Shown: in pieces, positions 11,201-26,200 of the stretch
How positions within the stretch are numbered: position 1 is the stretch's first letter
How the letters are laid out: the number at the start of each line of letters is the position of its first letter
NCBI GenBank assembly: GCA_031213475.1
Contig: JARUPZ010000035.1
Span: 157,501-221,500, forward strand
DNA length: 64,000 nt
Reading direction: 5' to 3'
Source of the DNA: Nereocystis luetkeana
Taxonomy: Eukaryota > Sar > Phaeophyceae > Laminariales > Laminariaceae
Position numbers and translations under genes: made by a program
The notes under the pieces: model-generated
What the model was told of the DNA's origin: nothing
The model's input: only the letters and a program-made list of their open reading frames with translations
The model's database searches: none

Positions 11201-14200
11201 GGCGATGAAACACACCCACACGAACTAAATGACCACGGCCGGGCTTCCCCAAGCTCTGCTCTGTGTATAACCGCTCGCACATCAGGGGCTGCCATGCTTC
11301 AGGAGTGGCCTCGCTTCACGTTTTTTTTTGTTGACAGACCCGTAGTGCTGCTGTACAGCAGTCTGTAAAGTTTGTCAATACTATATTGTCCTGGTACAAG
11401 CTACGTACACGAATGCTGGTATTCCCCTGGTATACCAGGTATATTTTTGTCGACGAAAGGTCCTCTGCCGGCACTTGTGAGGTCGTACCGCACCACGAGT
11501 GGCAGCACCGTGATTCATGTTGATACATGCATCCACCTGGTGCTGCTGTAGAGAGCGGTATAGCGTATTCGTCGGGGGTTACGTAGAAAACGAAGAACTC
11601 CAACTTCCAAATATCGAAACCATCACCCCGTCACAAGTCACAAAAAAGCCTTCCAGGTCTTGCCTTCTAAACGGTGGCGAAGCCAGGCGTCGCTTATCCA
11701 CTGCTGTCCGCCCGCGTCTAAAATGTTCTAACCAAGTACCGGTATTAACGATCACTAGTGGTGCGACCGCTGCTACGCCAGCGGGGCCGGTATTTACACC
11801 CCTCCAACTCCACCCACCCACCCACCCATAGCCCCCACGCCCAAGATCCAACCTACCCACCCATCCACATACCGGTACTTACTCACGAAGTGTATGTTTT
11901 ATAGTGTGCTAACACTTCGTATGGGGTTCAGGATGTCCACGTACTAAAATTCCATACAATAAAAACGACCCGAAAAAAACTGGAACATTTTAAGACCCAA
12001 ACGATTGAAAAAGGCAAAAACAAAAATCAAATGGTGGCGCTCGAATCACAGAGTTGGGCGTACAGAGTCGAGCGTTCTACCGCTGAGCCAAATTCCCGGG
12101 TGTGTGTGGGGGGGTAGCATTCTATCCCCGGAAAAAAACACCTTCCATACTAAATAAAAACCCCAAAAGGGGGCTCAAAAAATCCCCGAGAGGGTAACGT
12201 CTCTGAAAACTGTTGGAAACCCCTCTCCTCCCGCGGTTCCCCCCTATCCCGGGGATCAAACGACCCGTCCCCGAGAGGGCATCGTTCAACCCCCCCGCTC
12301 GCTGAGTTCGTCGTCGGTTCCCCTTCTTCGCCGGGGAAATCGAGGGCTGGTGTGTGGCGTAGCAGTGGCACGCCCGTGAGGCCGCGGGCGGCCGGGTGGC
12401 GCTCGCGAAAGTGGGTGTTCCGCGGGGCATACCGAAACAGACATAGATGTCAAGAGTCGTTTGGACACCGCCATCATCACCACACAAGCGGACGTATTAA
12501 TTAATACGGATACCAATATTGCGGTTCAAATGCTGTCACTACGTACCCCCCCAACGGTTCTCGTCCATGTATACGTGTAGTACCGTTGGGTTCAGCACTT
12601 CTGTGCTTCTTGGTCGTTTGAGCCGGTAAGTTGGTGTATACGACTTGAGGTAGCTCCGATAAAATGGACGATAGTCCGCACTAACTCCTCAATACCTCAA
12701 ACATCGTCATCCCGACGCATTTTTCCAGGCAGTCCGTCAGGGTTAGGGTTTAGGGTTACAACTCATAACCCAATGTATGGCTAAAGTCAGGTACCTGCGT
12801 ATACCCGCGGTTAAACACACTCCATCGAAGCGGAGCCGAACGCCCAGTGGAGCTTAACGTATCGCTAGTACGACTCAGGATGGCAATATAAGTACCGTTG
12901 GCGTATGAGATCGAAGACCAATCGCTCCTTACAATTTCGCCCAGAGTGGTGTTCGAGACAATGGCTGACGCGCACTTGGTTTCGAGACGAATATCACTAC
13001 AGCAGTAGTGGGGTCTGTACAAGGCGGCATGAAGTAGGCGGCCACTCGAGATACAAGGCGGTAAAAATCGGCTGTCACGACAGAAACCCCGAGTATGGTG
13101 GATACCGCCCTATTACCGGCCCATTTTCGCCTCCACGCCTGTATGAAACCTCGCTCTGCTCTTCTCGTCTATCGCGAAAAGGGAGGCCAATCGATAGAAG
13201 GCGGTTCTAATCTCGGTGCACGATACCGCCTTATGTAGGCCCGACCCACGACTGTGCGTAGCCCTGAACATAGGTTGTTTGGGATAGGGTTTGGGCTAAT
13301 GTTCAGTTTACGTTCGTACTGTACGTAGTGGTCCCACTATTAAGTCGGTGTGTGCCAGGCCAATACACCGGCAATATAGCGAGCACCGGCATTATTCCGC
13401 GCACTGTGCCTGCCACACTGGTTGATCCCATCTGTGCCAAGCGATTCCACCGGCATTATATCGGGCACCGGCAGCATCAACGGCAGTATAGAGGGAGCCC
13501 TACTGCTGTATCGCACGCAGCGGTGGTTCAAGTCAACCATTTTCTCGAATACCGGCGCCTTTGGTGGGTTAGTAGAGGAGCTACCTTCGCCTACGCAACC
13601 CCTCGCTCGAGCGGCGGTCGACTTTTTCTGCCCTCACGCCTGTCGTGAGCAGATCATTACACAAAAAACACCAAAAACACATTTTATATCTGCGTTAACC
13701 ACACGGCACACGGCGCCATAATTTAGACCCCGCCACCACCCCCGACCGCCGCCAGTTTAACCCTTACCTGTACAACACTGAAAAATGCACCCCCTTTCGT
13801 TTCAAGTACGTTGTCACCAAAAACATAGGTGTAGAGCTATTCAGGGGCTTCTTTGTACCTAGTACCAGGTATACAGCAGCACGAGTTGTGGTTCTTATAT
13901 ATACGAATATTCCCAGAACTTGGCCCCATCTACCTAGACAGATCGGCCTTTCCCGGTCTCCTCGCACGCCCGTCAGCTCTCGCACACGCCGGGTGTCCTG
14001 CGGATCGCCGCCGGCTGATTCGAGTCTAGATGGACTGTATATAAATATAGCCGCATTAAAATGAAGGCCCTTTTTTTGTCACCGTCTCCTTTTTTCAAGA
14101 CCGTCATAGTCCAGTAGTCCGAGTCGTGGGCGGTTGCATTGGCTGCCTCCGCCCGGGACGGCCCTGGGACGGCCTCGTGATGGCTGCCGCCAACAACCCT

Positions 14201-17200
14201 GTCGGCGTCTTCAGTCTCTTATCATATCCCCCGGGACGCATCGGCGTTGTAGCGTCCGCCTCTTGCTGGCAAATATGATGCCGTGATTGACGTCACTCTG
14301 GCCCCGAGACGGACAGCCGTCACACCCCTTTGACGGGCAGTCGTCAAATCCACTTGACGGACAGCCGTGACGGGGCTCCCCACACTGAAACTAGTGCATG
14401 GTGTCGGCAGAGTCCTTGACGGGTAAAAATTGGTATCGTCACCCGGCATATTTTGCTGATTGCGCGGATTTCTCAAGCAGGATTTCGATCGTACACACCG
14501 AGAGTGACGGTCAGCTATTGACTGTACGTTGGCGGACGATTTCTCGGTCAGCTGGTCTGTACCCTCCCACCTCTCCAAGCGGTTCTAGGTAAGATGAAGC
14601 TCACCCTGCATGCGACTCACCGACCAACCTCACGGCGCTTCGCGCTCGGTACGAGCAATGTCTGCTTGGTCGGTGATAACCCGACGTGCTCCGTCCTGGC
14701 GTTGTAGGGATGCGAGAGAGAGCCTCCATAGGTGATACGACTACGGCCATGCATGATAATGAGTACCCCCCCTCCCCCCCCCCTCCCCCCCCCTCCCCCC
14801 GCTAACGTTCGTCGCAGTGTTTTCCGTCATTGTTTGCGTCGTTCTAGTTTTAACAGTATTTCAGCATGATTTCCCTCCATGTTCCGCCTCGTATAGGCGT
14901 GTTAATACAAAATAAATGTTTTCTACATTTTTATCCGCCAACGTGAAGAGTTGTTTCCCCATTCTTTAGCCAATGACCCTACGTTTGGACATATATATAT
15001 TTGTTTTGCTGTTTTTATTCCCAAATACTATTACGGGGGACCATAGTTAACAGGACCTATGGTACACATAAAAACCTATATGTTTAACCATTTTTACTAA
15101 CAATATTTGGTCCTGTTAACTATGGCCCCCCGTAATAGATACCTGGTATACCTTACGAGTACGTATAATATTGTGCGTAAAAGTATATGTTTTCTTCACT
15201 TTTTGCGATTTTTTCATTTTTTTTTATACGTATAATACCCGTTATTCACGCGTTTTTTTTTTATTTTCATTTGTGAAAAATTATTTTACGTATCGAATTG
15301 ACGTACCTTACGTGTTTTTTGTCTCATGGTCTTTTCTGCTAGGGACCCGTTTCCTCCGTCACCGCCGCGCTGGTGGACTCCGCCCGCCAATCGGTCCTCG
15401 ATCACTTCGGAGTATCCCCTCGGGAGTGGAGCGTGGTCTTCACCTCGGGCGCCACGGCGGCGCTCAAGATGGTCGGGGAGCTGTTCCCCTGGCAGCCCGG
15501 GGCTACCTTCGCCCACGCCCGTGCGAGCCACAACTCGGTGCTGGGCATCCGCGAGTACGCGAGCAAAGGCGGCGCCGACGTCGAGTGCGTGGACCTAGAC
15601 GGCCGCTGGGGTTTGCAAGAGGATGGGGGAGGCGTGGTGTCCCCCCGTGCCCATGCGAATCAGTGCTGCCTCAGCGCTTGCGGTGCAGGCGGTGGTAGCG
15701 GTGGGGGCAAGGGGGTTAGTTTAGGGACGGGGAATGGGGTAGCCGGGCGGATGGTGGGAATCGGGAATGGGGAGAATCGTAGTGGGGGTGGTGGTGATGG
15801 TGGTGATGGTGGTGGCGGTGATGACGGAGGTGGCGGTGGTGGTGGTGGTGGCTGTGATAGTGGTGGTGATGGCGGTGGTGATGGCGGTGGTGGCGGTGGT
15901 GGTGGCGGCGATAGTGGTGATGATGGCGGTGGTGATGGCGGTGGTGGTGACGGTGGTGGCAAGGTTCCAGAGCGTTCAGAGGGTGGCGGAGCGCTGGTTA
16001 AGCAGGGCGACGCAGTCTTTAGCGTCCGCCGGAGTGATGATGTTGACGATGCTGCCACCCACGCCGGCACCGGCACTGGAGCTGACACTGACACTGGCAC
16101 CAATACCGACCCCGGCCCCGCCGCCACTGACGCGAATGTGGACAGCAGTGACGCCGGTGGCGGCAACGGCGGCGGCGACAAGAGCGACGACGAAGTCGTC
16201 GTCGACTGCCTCTTCGCGTTCCCGGCGGAATGCAACGCCACCGGCGCACGCGCGGACCTGGCTATCGCGGGTCGCGTGAAGCGTGGGGCCCTTTCAACGC
16301 CCCCCTGCACCTGTCCACCCCTTGGGTCATTCCGCCGCGTTTCCCAACGACGATGCGGCGTGGCGGGCACGGCCGCAGAGGGCGACAGTAGCAGCAGCAG
16401 CAGCAGCAACAGCCGCAGCGGTGGTGTCGAGAGTGGGCATAGAGCCTCCGAGAACGCTGATAGTGCAAGCGGAACAGCAGGCCCCAATGGAGATGCACGT
16501 TTGGGCGGTGGACCGGCTGCTTCGGGAGGGGGTAGACCACTGCAGCCGCTGCTGCCGCCACCATCGCCATCGACAGGCGGCGACGGCGGCGGTGGCGGCG
16601 GCGGGGGGCGGAGGCCCAGGAAACGTTGGTGGGTGATGCTTGACGCGTCGAAATTTGTGAGCACGGCGCCGCTCGATCTGTCCGCCGTGGAAGCGGACTA
16701 CGTTACCCTCTCGTTCTACAAGATGTTTGGGTGAGACCGAGCGGAAATAACAGCAGCAGCAGTAACAGCTCTTTACCTTCGTGCCTTCGAAGCGAGGCGT
16801 TTGAGAAGGGAGCGGGGGGGGGGGGGGGGCTACGCGCAGTTTACAGAGGCGGGGAGGGCAGCGGGAATGGGCAACGGGGGGTTGGGGATGGGGGGGGGCA
16901 TGTCAGTGGAGGCGGACTGCTTCACTCTCTTGTTCTTCAATATCATTAGGCGTGAGAGCCGAACCGCAGCAACCGTTAGTGGCAGTGATGTCCTTTTTGC
17001 CTTGGTTGTAAGGCGCAAGGGTATTACGAGGGTTAGGGGTGGGGCTAGGGAGCGCGCGGAGGGGGTGTTGAGGGCATGCATGCAGTATATTGCGGTACCC
17101 TTCGGGCGTGAATGCTCCGTGGTGTGTCTTGTTCGGCGGATCGATCCATCCATGCGCTTCTCGCGATGACGTCGGGTACGCAGCGCGTTCGGCACATGTG

Positions 17201-20200
17201 AAGGCAAGTGCCCTCGTTCCAGGCCCCAAGCATTGGTGGCGTTCGTCTTCACACCAGCATTAAAAGCCGCCGCTAGTGGTCGCCTTCGAAGTAAGGGCGG
17301 GGTTGTCGAAAATCGTCCTCACTTTTTTTTCGAGCGCGCGCAAGCGCGTCTCTTCCAAGCACATTTAGTTAAGGCCGCCTTTGTGCCCCGACTAATATTT
17401 TAATTTTTTTCATTAAATATCGGAAAGACGCCCGCAAGGAAGCAACCTCACCCCTTCGATCCACACCTCCGCTGCAGCTTTGCCCCATCCTGCCCCACCC
17501 TGCCCTATCCTACCCTACCCTACCCTACCCTACCCTATCCCACCTTACCCTATACTACCCTTGTCTCTCTCTTCCCCCTTTCCTCCCGTCCCGTCCCCTC
17601 CCCCCCCCTCCCCTACCCCATCTTGCCCTATCACCACTCACGAGGCAGGTACCCGACCGGCCTCGGCGCCTTGATCGTTCGTGAGGACGCCGCGAGGGTG
17701 CTCCGCAAAGGTTACTTTGGCGGCGGTACCGTGGCCGCCGCGCTTGCGGACAATCCCTTCCGACAGCTTCGTCCCGAGACGGAGCGTCGACTCACGGACG
17801 GGACGGAGAACTTTCTAGGGGTGTTAGCTCTCGAGGTGTGGTGTGGGAGGTGGGAGGGATAGGGGTAGGGGTCGCTCGTGGTGTTGGTTGGTATCGGTGG
17901 TGTTGGTGTCGATGGTCAGTGGTGGTGGTAGGGGTGGTTGGTGGCTGGTGGTGGTTATGGTGGTTGTGGTGGCTATGATGGTGGAGGTGGTGGTGGTGGT
18001 GGTGGTGGTGGTGGTGGTGATTGATGGTTTCGATTCGCACTGCGCAAACTCAATACACGGCGAGTGACGTTGGATGAGATCGATGTTGGTCGATGCAGCT
18101 ACCCCCCCCCCCCCCCCCTTCCTTCCCAACGTGCTCAACATCAGGCCGGCTTTCGCACGCTGGAATCCGTAGGCGGGATGAAGGCCGTGGCCGCCCACAC
18201 GTCCTCTCTGGCGCGCTACCTGCACGCGCAGCTGTCGTCGCTGCGGCACGGAACCGGGGAACCGGTATTGAGGTTTTTCGGGCGATGGAAAAAATCGATG
18301 CCGGCGGTAGCAACAGAAGCACCAGCAGCGATAGAAGCAGCAGCGATCGGTGGGGAGTTCAACGCGTCCGCGAAGGCGGTACCGGGAGGGACGCCGGTCG
18401 GAGGGGGGGGGCAGGGGCCGGTGCTGGCGATGGGCTTCTTGAGGCCGGGAGGGGGGGAGCATACGGGGCACGCGGAAGTGGAGAAGCTGGCCGGCCTGGA
18501 GAATATTCAGCTGCGGACCGGGTGTTTTTGTAACCCGGGGGCGTGCCAAACGGCTCTCGGGCTGAGCGACGACGACGTCCGGGAGCAGCTGGAGCGGTGA
18601 GGGGATGTGGTGGGATGCCAAATCCTCCATTCCTGCCTGCCTGCTTGCCTGCCTGCCTGCTTGCCTGCCTGCTTGCCTGCTTGCTTGCCTGCCTGCTTGC
18701 CTGCCTGCTTGCCCGCCTGTTTGCTTGCCTGCTTGCTCGCCTTTCTGCTTGCCTGGCTGCCTACCTGCTTCGCTCTTCTGTGGTATTGCGCGCTGCGTGA
18801 TCTGCCAGTCATGCTTTTGAACCTGTACGATTAGACTCGGGAAGTTGCTCACTGTTTTCGAGGCTTTTGAACCAGCACGATTGGGGGAGTTGCTCGCTGT
18901 TTTTTGGGCGTTTGGTGCCTGCCACCCTCCCGAAAAGAACGAACGGTGACATTGTTCGACGTCTGTTGCTTTTTGCTTATAGTTCGAGGCCGCCTTGTTC
19001 TGTTAACTTGATCTCGAGGAAAAAATTGCCTTCTGCATGAAATTCATGTGCCTGTTTAGTGCGCTTCCTGGGTGAGCCAAATGCGCCGCTGCCGCCGGCG
19101 CGTTTAAATTTCGCTTAAGGAACCCCCCCCCCCCCCCCAGAATTGAAGTGGTGTCTGCCCTTTCTCGCCCTTCCCGCATAAAATAAAAATCTTGCCTGAG
19201 TACCCCCCCCCTCAGCCCCCCCCTATGGTAAGGCACCCACGAGGCAGTTACGTTGTTTACCCATTGCTGTCTCTCGAAGTGGCCACACTAGAAAATAATT
19301 CAATTCATTGACGCTGTCATCCATATGAGAAAATCCGCGGTTCTTAGAAGGATGCAGCCCACCCTTCATGCGACTCGCCGATCACCTCACGGCGCTTCGC
19401 GCGTGGTGCAAGCAATGTCTGCCGGGTCGGCGAAAACGACGTGCTCCGTCCCGGCATTATAGGGATGCGAGGGTCTACGGTCATACGACTACGGCCATGC
19501 ATAATCCCGAGTACACCCCCCCCCCTTTCCCCGTATTATATATAGGTTGTGTTGGCGTCGGTTGGCAACGACACTGTCAAATATGCCGCTCATTAACGTG
19601 AGCTAGACAACCAGGGTACCGTTTTTTTTATGTTCTTTTTGGCTGTCGCCCACAGCTGGTCGTCGAGTTAGATCATTTGTGCGAGGCAGAAAGCCTTCAC
19701 TCCACACAAGGGAAGTGATCGTATCACGGAGTGTTCAAGGTGAGGCACCCAAGAGGCAGTTACATAGTACTCCCATTGCTGTCTCTGGAAGTGGCTACAC
19801 CGGAAATTGAATGAACTCGTTGAAGCTGTCATCCATATGCAAGTCCGCCTCACAAGCGGTTCTCAGTAGGATGCAGCTCACCCTTCATGCGACTCGCCAG
19901 ACACCTCACGGCGCTTCGCGCTTGGTGCAAGCAATGTCTGCCTGGTCGGTGAAAACCCGACATGCTCCGTTCTGGCATTGTAGGGATGCGAGGGTCTATG
20001 GTCATACGACTACGGTCATGCATGAGATCGAGTACATCTCTCCTATCGAGTACCCCCCCCCCCCCCCCCTCCCCGTTCCCTCAAGTAATAGTCTTGCCCC
20101 CCACCCCCCTCCCCCATTAACACTATTGCCTGCACCCCCCCCCCCCCCCCCCAATACAACTACTGTCTGCTCTCCCGCCCTCCCAAATGAAATGACTGCC

Positions 20201-23200
20201 TTCCGCCCCCCCCCCCCCCCTCGCCCCCCCCCCCCCCCCCGCTCCGTCTCGAAAGAGATGCGTGGTCAATGGTCAAATGCAAGCAACACATGAGTACGCC
20301 CCCCCCCCCCCCCCCCTCCCCCCCGCTCCATGATAATATTGCTTGGTCTTGCGAGACAAGAGGTCACGTCTGCTGGGACGAACACGACTTGATCGACGGT
20401 AGACCTACGGGGCTGGTGCGAGTTTCCCTGGGGTGGATGTCTACGTGGGAGGACGCCGCCGCGTTCGTGGGCTTCGCGCGGAAGCACTTCGTCGTGGTGA
20501 GGGTGGGGTGGGTGTCAACGTTCATGGAGAATAGTCCTGCACGAACAACAGCAGCAGCAGCAGCAGCAGTACCAGGGTATGTACGCGCTATCAAAGAAAA
20601 GAGAGAAAAGGACACCCACACTCCTGAACAGGACATCATTAATATATACCAGGTACCAGGTATGGTATATATATTAATATAATTACGAAGTTTCCCGTCG
20701 GAGGCGTTCGGACGTGGGGCTGACGCAAGGTAAAACCGATGGCGTTTTTTGGGCAGCTGAAGACGGCTACAAAAGGCCCACCAGCCGTAGAATTTTTACG
20801 GTCTATACAGCCCCAAAAAGCGAAAGGCACACCACCCTTGTCCCAAAAAAAAGGAGCATTTGGATTACAGATCAGTGCGCAAGCGTTCCTTAAATCTAGG
20901 GACAGAGTGGTATAAACGTTACGGCCAGCGAAAGAAAAGCAGTACGTACATCATACCTAGCATCTATATATATAGATATATGTATTTTTCTTCTCCTGCT
21001 TCTCGGTCACTGTGAGCGAACCCTACAATTCCGATTTTATCTTCAACTTTGTCTGGGACTCCGGACGCCTTCGCTTCCTTGCCTGCGTGCTTGCTTTTTC
21101 GACCGCTTTCCTCGAGGGTGGCGCGAGCCGGCCTCCGACGGGTGTTCTCCCGTGCGCGCGTCTCGGAGTCTCGCGCCACCGACGAGCGCGGCGACCCCGA
21201 AGTTGAGAGATATTTGCTGGGAAAAGGAGACACGGACGTTCTATTTTCTATGGTCCTAGAAATTTGTTTAGGTGTTGTTGCTCCGCGAAGAGCTTCTTGT
21301 GTCATCTGACAGTATTAATAGTAGCTTTTTTCTCTCCGAGGTTCGATCTCTCGATCTTGCTGATGCCACCGCTTTATACCGACTGCCTTGCTTTGCGGGC
21401 CGCCGCCATCGACCTGTTCGAAGCCCTCGGTTCTGCCTTTCTCGGTGGCTGCCTTCCCTTGCCCCTCTCTCTTCGCCGGACGACTACACGCGCCTTCTCG
21501 GGGTATCGCGCCGTTCTTGGTACCAGATTGTTGCATATCCCGGTGATTTTACTTTGTTGATGTTTTTGTAAATAAAATTTTGATAACTGGGTACGCCTTC
21601 TGTTTTCGCCGGTAGAATGGAATGAAGGTTATTGGGGAGTATGAATTCGGCCGAGTGTTGTTAGTTCGATAAGAAAAAACAACCAATCACATAGGAGGGT
21701 ATCGTACAAGTGGCCGTACATGCTCGGACTTTCCACTCCTACTGCTGAGTGAGGCGCGTTGGAATACCAATACCAACAACTACAGCAGCAGCAGTACAGT
21801 AGTTCAGAGGTGTTCTACTACTTCGAATATGCACGTACAAAGCTTCGTTTTCGCCGGTCGAAGTGAATGAAGGTTGTACCGTTGTTGGCAAGTCGACCGA
21901 GTGTTGTGAGTTCGATAAGAAAAACCGACCAATCGCATCGGAGGATACCATACGCAGCAGACGTTTTTCACTTTGAGAAAATAATCATATCCAGTCCAGA
22001 TGCGAGGTCTTGATTTACTAGTAAATAGGAGATACGGACCCGCTTTCAAGATACGATCCTTCGTTCCAGGTATGAGATATGATGTTCGGCTGGGTACCAT
22101 TCCCTGTTGAAAAATGCGTCCAGTTGTTTCGGCGAGCACTACTGGAGGTAATCGAAGGTTGGAGACTGCTTGCTCAGACTGCAAGTACTCGCAGTAAGTC
22201 GGAGTTTTGTGCTGCTGTACGTACACTGCTGCGTGTGCTACACGTAATACTATATCCAACATGAATATTTCGGTATTCACGCTATGAGAAAACTGCCTAT
22301 GTCGGCAGTACTTTGCGGTTGTTCTGTATTGCCGATCGATATCAGGCATCAGTTATCAGGTGTTCGATACTGCTCATACCCGCAGTATCTCGATGGCTGC
22401 CTCTTCTCAGGATTGAGTGCGATAACGCGCATACAGTACGCGTCATGTTCTCCCAGTAATTTGGGCGTATACTGCAAGTTGTTGTCTTCTGCGATGACGT
22501 ACGTACCGCTGCTGCTGTTGTGCTGCTGCTGGTCTTAGGGCTGGGTCTGCACAGCAGCAGCAGCTGCAGCAACCGACCGCGGCAGCAGCGATGCCTGCTA
22601 CTACTCCTGCTGCTGCTGTTGCTGCCTTTTTGCATGTTGTGCTGCTGCTGCTGCTGCTGCTATCGCTTTCATGTGCGGGAGACACCCTCTCTTCTGCACA
22701 CGCGTCGTTGGAAGTAGGCACAGCTCGCCGTAGATAGGGGTGTAATATCGGCGTGGGTATTGGGTACTTGGCAACTGGCAGAAAAAGGGCAGTAATACTA
22801 CTATCGTAAACAACATCATCAAAGTAATCTCAGTTCTGACAGTATAATAGAGACCTCTCAGAACTGAGCTTGATTTCTGCCCCCGCCAACAACAACTGGG
22901 CTCGAAATTATCGATGATTTTCTGGCCCATATTTATAGACGGTTTTGATTTTCGGGCTTCTGAGTAGATGGCTGAAAAAGACAGCAATAGTAACGTAAAA
23001 AAAAAATCTATAAAAGTTGCACACCTCGGATAACGTAACACTTAACGTGTTATGTTAATGTTAGGCGTCAGCGAAAAAAATAGTAACGTTACTACGTTAA
23101 CCATTTTTTTGATTTCGTGATAACATAGTGTTAGTGTGTTATGATATTGGCGGGCGATCGCGTAACAAAATGTTAGAGTGTTACCTCGATCCCGTCTTGA

Positions 23201-26200
23201 CCGCAGTATATGTGTTACAGTGTTAGGGTAGGCAGCCCATAGCGAGTAACACTATGTTGTTAGTGTGTTAGCGGAAAACCTGGTGGCCATCGCAACACAC
23301 GTTAGAGGGATAACGTAAATAGTCAATTAAACGTTAACATTATGTTACCGTGTTACCGACATCGCCTCCTAGCGAGTAACGTTATGTTAGTGTGTCAGCG
23401 GAATTCTTACTTGCTACAGTCACACACTTTTGACGGATAACGTACATGGTCAATTCAACGCTTACATAACACTATCTAGTGTGTTAGCGGAATTCCTAGT
23501 GGCCATCGTAACACACGTTATAGGGGTAGCGTAAAGCGTCAATTAAACGTTAACATTATGTTACCGTGTTAGCGACATCACCTCGTAGCGAATAACGTTA
23601 TGTTATTATAGAGTGTCAGCGGAATTCTCGCTTGCTACAGTAACACATTTAGACGGATAACGTACATGGCCAATTAAACGCTTAGGCTGTTTCCTATGCG
23701 GTTCGATTTCGAGCTTCAGATTTGTATTTCTCGATCTAAAAAACGAATGACTCTGCTTATGCAGTCCAAATATGCAAAATCCGATCGGAATTTTTTCGAT
23801 TTGAGAACCCGATGACCCAAGTCGTTGGAGTTTGGCCCAAAATCCGACGACCTGGGTGATCAGATTTTCAAATCGAAAAATGGCATGCTCTCTAAATTCA
23901 AGATGTTATCCACGACAGCAAACAGCGGCAGAACGATCGATGAGTTGGATGGCGACACAGCTGTATAGCGACGTTGCTTCGCGCCCGACGCTCGGGCGGC
24001 GGGCGGCCCGTCCCTCCGTGGCCAGACTACAGTCGCCTGGCGCGGGCTCGGGTCTAGAGACCAAGAGAAGCGCACTCGGCACGCACCTCTCCGTGGATAC
24101 GTACGAGTACTCGTAGACTTACACTGCTGTACAGCAGCAGCAGTCAGTCACAAAATGGAACACAAAATACCAAGACAGGTTGGCTCTAGCGCATTCGCCA
24201 TGTCTCTTTGCCGCCAGACCAGAGGCAGTCAGCCTTGGCTCGCACGCTTGGGTCCTACGCGCAGGGCAGCGCACCCAGCGCTTCTCCTCGCGGCGCCAAA
24301 CCACGAAAACAGCAGTTGGTCTCGGCGTTTGCTCAAATCTCTACACACACAATAAATCTGATTTTTCGGCGAAATTGGATAACACGGAAACGTTATGTTA
24401 CTCCGCCATGCCGCTTTACCACCTACACAGGAAGCACATGATAGATCTTGGGAAGATCCAAAGGGTAACGTAGTAACATTACGTTTTAACGACCTTGGCC
24501 CCAACGGTAACACAGTAACATAATGTTAGACCCGGATTGATTTTTATGGTAACACGGTAACTGAATGTTACAATCAGATCTTTACTGACGGTAACACCGT
24601 AACATAATGTTACAGAGACCTCCGCATTTAGCCTAACATCCTAGCATAATGTTACGTATGGGCAGGCTAAGACTGTAACGTATCTAACGTGTGTTAAATG
24701 TTGCGTTATCCGAGCCTAAGGCAATCAGATGGGGGGTCCAGAAAACGTAGTGTTAGTAGTGCTGGCCACTGCGTTATGTTATGTTAGTGTGTTATTTGTA
24801 ACACAATGTTATGTGTGTTAGTGCTGGCGAACATGGTAACGTTATGTTAGGGTGTTATGTAAAACACTCCTCCTAGGGGTAACACTATGTTAGTGTGGTC
24901 TGTCTAACGCTGCGTCGACAGTGACATTATGTTATCGTGTTATTACGGGGGACCATAGTTATTAGGACCTGTGGTATGCATAAAAACCTACCAGGGTATA
25001 TATTTAACCATTTCTAATCAGTATTTGGTCCTGTTAACTATGGCCCCCCGTAATAGTAGATATGCGGATATCGGTCTGGGCATGTTAGAGGGATAACGTA
25101 CGTGTTTGGCCAAAGCCTAACACTGTGATACAGCAGTGTTAGTTCAAGGACGGATCACGGCATAACATAATGTTGCTGTATCAGGGCTGGACGAGATCGA
25201 GCAGAAACATAACGTTAAGGCGTGTGCACGTCCGTGGGTTTCCAGCTAACACTGTGTTACCGCGTTACCGTGATTGCTCCTCCAGTGCTAACACTATGTT
25301 AGTACGTTACCATGCCCCTGTGTTAGGCCCCTCAACGTAGATAAGTGTTATCCGAGTGTTACGTTATCCGAGGTGTGAAAAGTTGGTCTATAATTCGAGT
25401 GAGACAGATACAAGAACTGAGAACTGACATTCGGCATTGCCTTTTCCCTGCACCACTTGGCATTGCCCTGATCCCGTTCGCAACAAGATCGAATGGTGTA
25501 CTTATGTCAACTTGCTTCAATAGAATTACACGACTTTTGGCACTGAGGTATAGTTTCCTATCCGGAGCATGGATGCCGGCAGGCACCCAGGCGGAGCCCT
25601 TGTATATATATTTTTTTATATATTTTCAGTTTTCTGTTTTACGTGGGGTTAGTGTACTCATTATCTCTGCCTGGGTCTCCAAAAATTAATGGGCCGTCGT
25701 TTTTTTTTTCTTCGTGTACCTCTCGGGTAGTACCGTAAGTCGTCGTTGTGATAAGTCGAAGACGGGGCTTGGTATCATACGTAGTCAGTTAGTGGTTAAT
25801 CCCTTTAGAACTCCGGTCCCGTTTTGGGGACAAGACACTCAAACTCCGAGTAATTTGTCCCCAGTCGTCCTCAAAACGAGACTGCAGTCCTAAAAGGGAT
25901 AAGGTAGATGAGTGAATCCCTACGCCCATGGGAAAAAAATCGCACTTAATTGTGTCTGTAAGAAGTCTCCGCAAAAATCAGGATAAATTTTGCCTGTAGA
26001 GTTGTTGATGTGATAATCTCGTACATGGAAAGATTTAATCCCCGTACGCAAGAGGAGCTCCGGATGGGCAGAGTAATTGTGCTGCACAGCAGCAGAAAGC
26101 GTGCGCAACCGCTGAAGAGAGAAGAGAGAGAGAGAGGGAGAAGGAGAGAGGGAGAGAGAGAAATACAGAGCGAGAGAAAAAGAGAGGGCCGTGCAGCTGA

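Noticed and set aside
12740..12760. GGTTAGGGTTTAGGGTT, telomere-like
   Set aside because: Only two units; not a telomere or interstitial telomeric array.
17505..17550. CCCTA repeats as telomere
   Set aside because: Pentanucleotide unit within a longer pyrimidine tract directly before an exon; no match to TTTAGGG or TTAGGG.
18507..18834. Cys/Leu/Pro and Lys/Gln/Ala frames
   Set aside because: Translation of the TGCC/TGCT tetranucleotide repeat in MOCOS intron 4.
23040..25370. CRISPR-like or bacterial repeat array
   Set aside because: Units are degenerate, occur in both orientations, and lie within a transposon having inverted ends and an 8-bp duplication in a eukaryotic intron.
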